Origin: Lachnospiraceae bacterium UBA7784
GTDB taxonomy: Bacteria > Bacillota > Clostridia > Lachnospirales > Lachnospiraceae
Assembly (NCBI GenBank): GCA_002480925.1
Contig: DLDA01000012.1
Span: 687 to 62,023 of the forward strand
Length of the DNA: 61,337 nucleotides
Reading direction: 5' to 3'
Shown: positions 61,018-61,337 of the stretch, piece by piece
How the letters are laid out: each line of letters starts with the position of its first letter
Position numbering within the stretch: the first letter of the stretch is position 1
Notes under the pieces: generated by a model
What the model was told of the DNA's origin: nothing
Database searches by the model: none
The model's input: only the letters and a program-made list of their open reading frames with translations
Position numbers and translations under genes: made by a program

Positions 61018-61337
61018 GGCCGAAAGCACAGAGACGAGAACGAGCGTGAGCGAAGTTCGAGTCCTGTGCGAGGCCGTTCTTTGAGATTAATGAGAGCGAG
61101 CCATAGGCGAAGCTCGAATTTAGCGAAAAGAACTTCCTTGTTAGCGAGAACGAGTCGAAGACGAAGTTCGAGCTTAACGAAGACAGCTTCCTTGTTAATG
61201 TGGCCGAAAGCTTCGAGATGAGAGCAAGCCGAAGGCGCAGCTCGAATCCGAAGCGAGGCCGTTCTCTGAGATTGGTGAGACCGAGCTGATAAGCGAAGGT
61301 CGAACCTAGCGAAGAGAACTTCCTTGTTAGCGAAAGC
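61018..61337 (+). repeat. Repeat array C: covarying hairpin units (runs to window edge)
   Basis: This is the clearest array, read on the plus strand. Units: 61018-61075 (outer stem GCACAG / CTGTGC inside GGCC / GGCC, inner GAAC / GTTC), 61076-61133 (GTTCTTT / AAAGAAC, inner GAGC / GCTC), a partial unit at about 61141-61188 (inner GAAC / GTTC, top GTC / GAC), 61202-61260 (GCTTCG / CGAAGC, inner GAGC / GCTC) and 61261-61319 (GTTCTCT / AGAGAAC, inner GACC / GGTC). Two unit types alternate: one bounded by GGCC with GAAA and GA internal loops, the other followed by the constant TTCCTTGTTA. No coding function. Confidence 0.88.

Noticed and set aside
60853..61221. 122-residue plus-strand ORF reaching into repeat array C
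   Set aside because: Its first part is antisense to the zinc-ribbon gene and its second part is hairpin repeat.
61018..61337. CRISPR array
   Set aside because: Units are themselves hairpins of varying stems with shared loops, there are no unique spacers of even length, and no cas genes are near.

Overview
The window looks like a chromosomal segment from an anaerobic, low-to-mid GC Firmicute of the family Lachnospiraceae (Clostridia). The signs are a large Gram-positive-type SRP RNA, an [FeFe]-hydrogenase maturase (HydF), the dnaX-ybaB-recR order, families largely seen in Lachnospiraceae (DUF5702, DUF5711, DUF6382-FHA), a Tad/Flp pilus locus, and strong AGGAGG-type ribosome binding sites. Genus cannot be fixed from the sequence alone. 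Most genes are on the minus strand.

Layout. 1-1.7 kb is a small accessory islet: the end of an IS3-type element, an HTH protein and an unrecognised 318-residue protein. 1.7-8.5 kb holds a large secreted surface protein with an unusual 5' leader, a secreted type I pullulanase and a NifX-like protein. 8.8-17.3 kb holds pgi, murG, a GH114-like protein, a three-gene FtsX/MacB-type ABC transporter followed by a 30-codon ORF, a HIT protein and a flavodoxin-fold/SCP2 protein; a decayed second copy of the HIT region lies on the far side of the transporter. 17.4-26.7 kb is a complete Tad/Flp pilus locus with its own promoter. 27.1-32.4 kb has fliS, recR, ybaB, dnaX, pfk and a tocopherol-cyclase-like protein. 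32.5 kb is tRNA-Ser(CGA). 32.6-41 kb runs greA, rpiB, galM, a CvpA-like gene, a DUF5711 gene, glgB and a TPR/P-loop gene. 41-48 kb has an AI-2E-type permease, a small EamA protein, an aconitase-family hydratase, a coiled-coil protein and hydF. 48.0 kb is the SRP RNA with promoter and terminator. 48.4-55.5 kb is a sugar module: ABC importer, LacI repressor with operators, and divergent cellobiose phosphorylase. 55.6-61 kb is an informational cluster: GNAT, tRNA adenosine deaminase, GIY-YIG, rsmA, tatD, metG and a zinc-ribbon protein.

How the genes work together. Carbon metabolism dominates: extracellular alpha-glucan debranching (pullulanase), beta-glucoside import and phosphorolysis, glycogen branching, and the sugar-phosphate enzymes pgi, pfk, rpiB and galM. 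The Tad locus would build an Flp pilus.

The most unusual content is non-coding. Three intergenic regions (about 26.82-27.05, 45.55-45.86 and 61.02-61.34 kb) carry mosaic arrays of about 58-nt hairpins. Their purine-rich internal loops are nearly constant, while their stems change in both arms at once: seven different outer-stem pairs and four different inner-stem pairs, all matched. That is compensatory change visible by eye, and it points to a selected folded RNA (or a hairpin-based mobile element) that I do not recognise. A second non-coding family is a degenerate heptamer (TNRCMCC) forming short arrays beside gene ends, including an inverted pair of arrays in front of the surface-protein gene.
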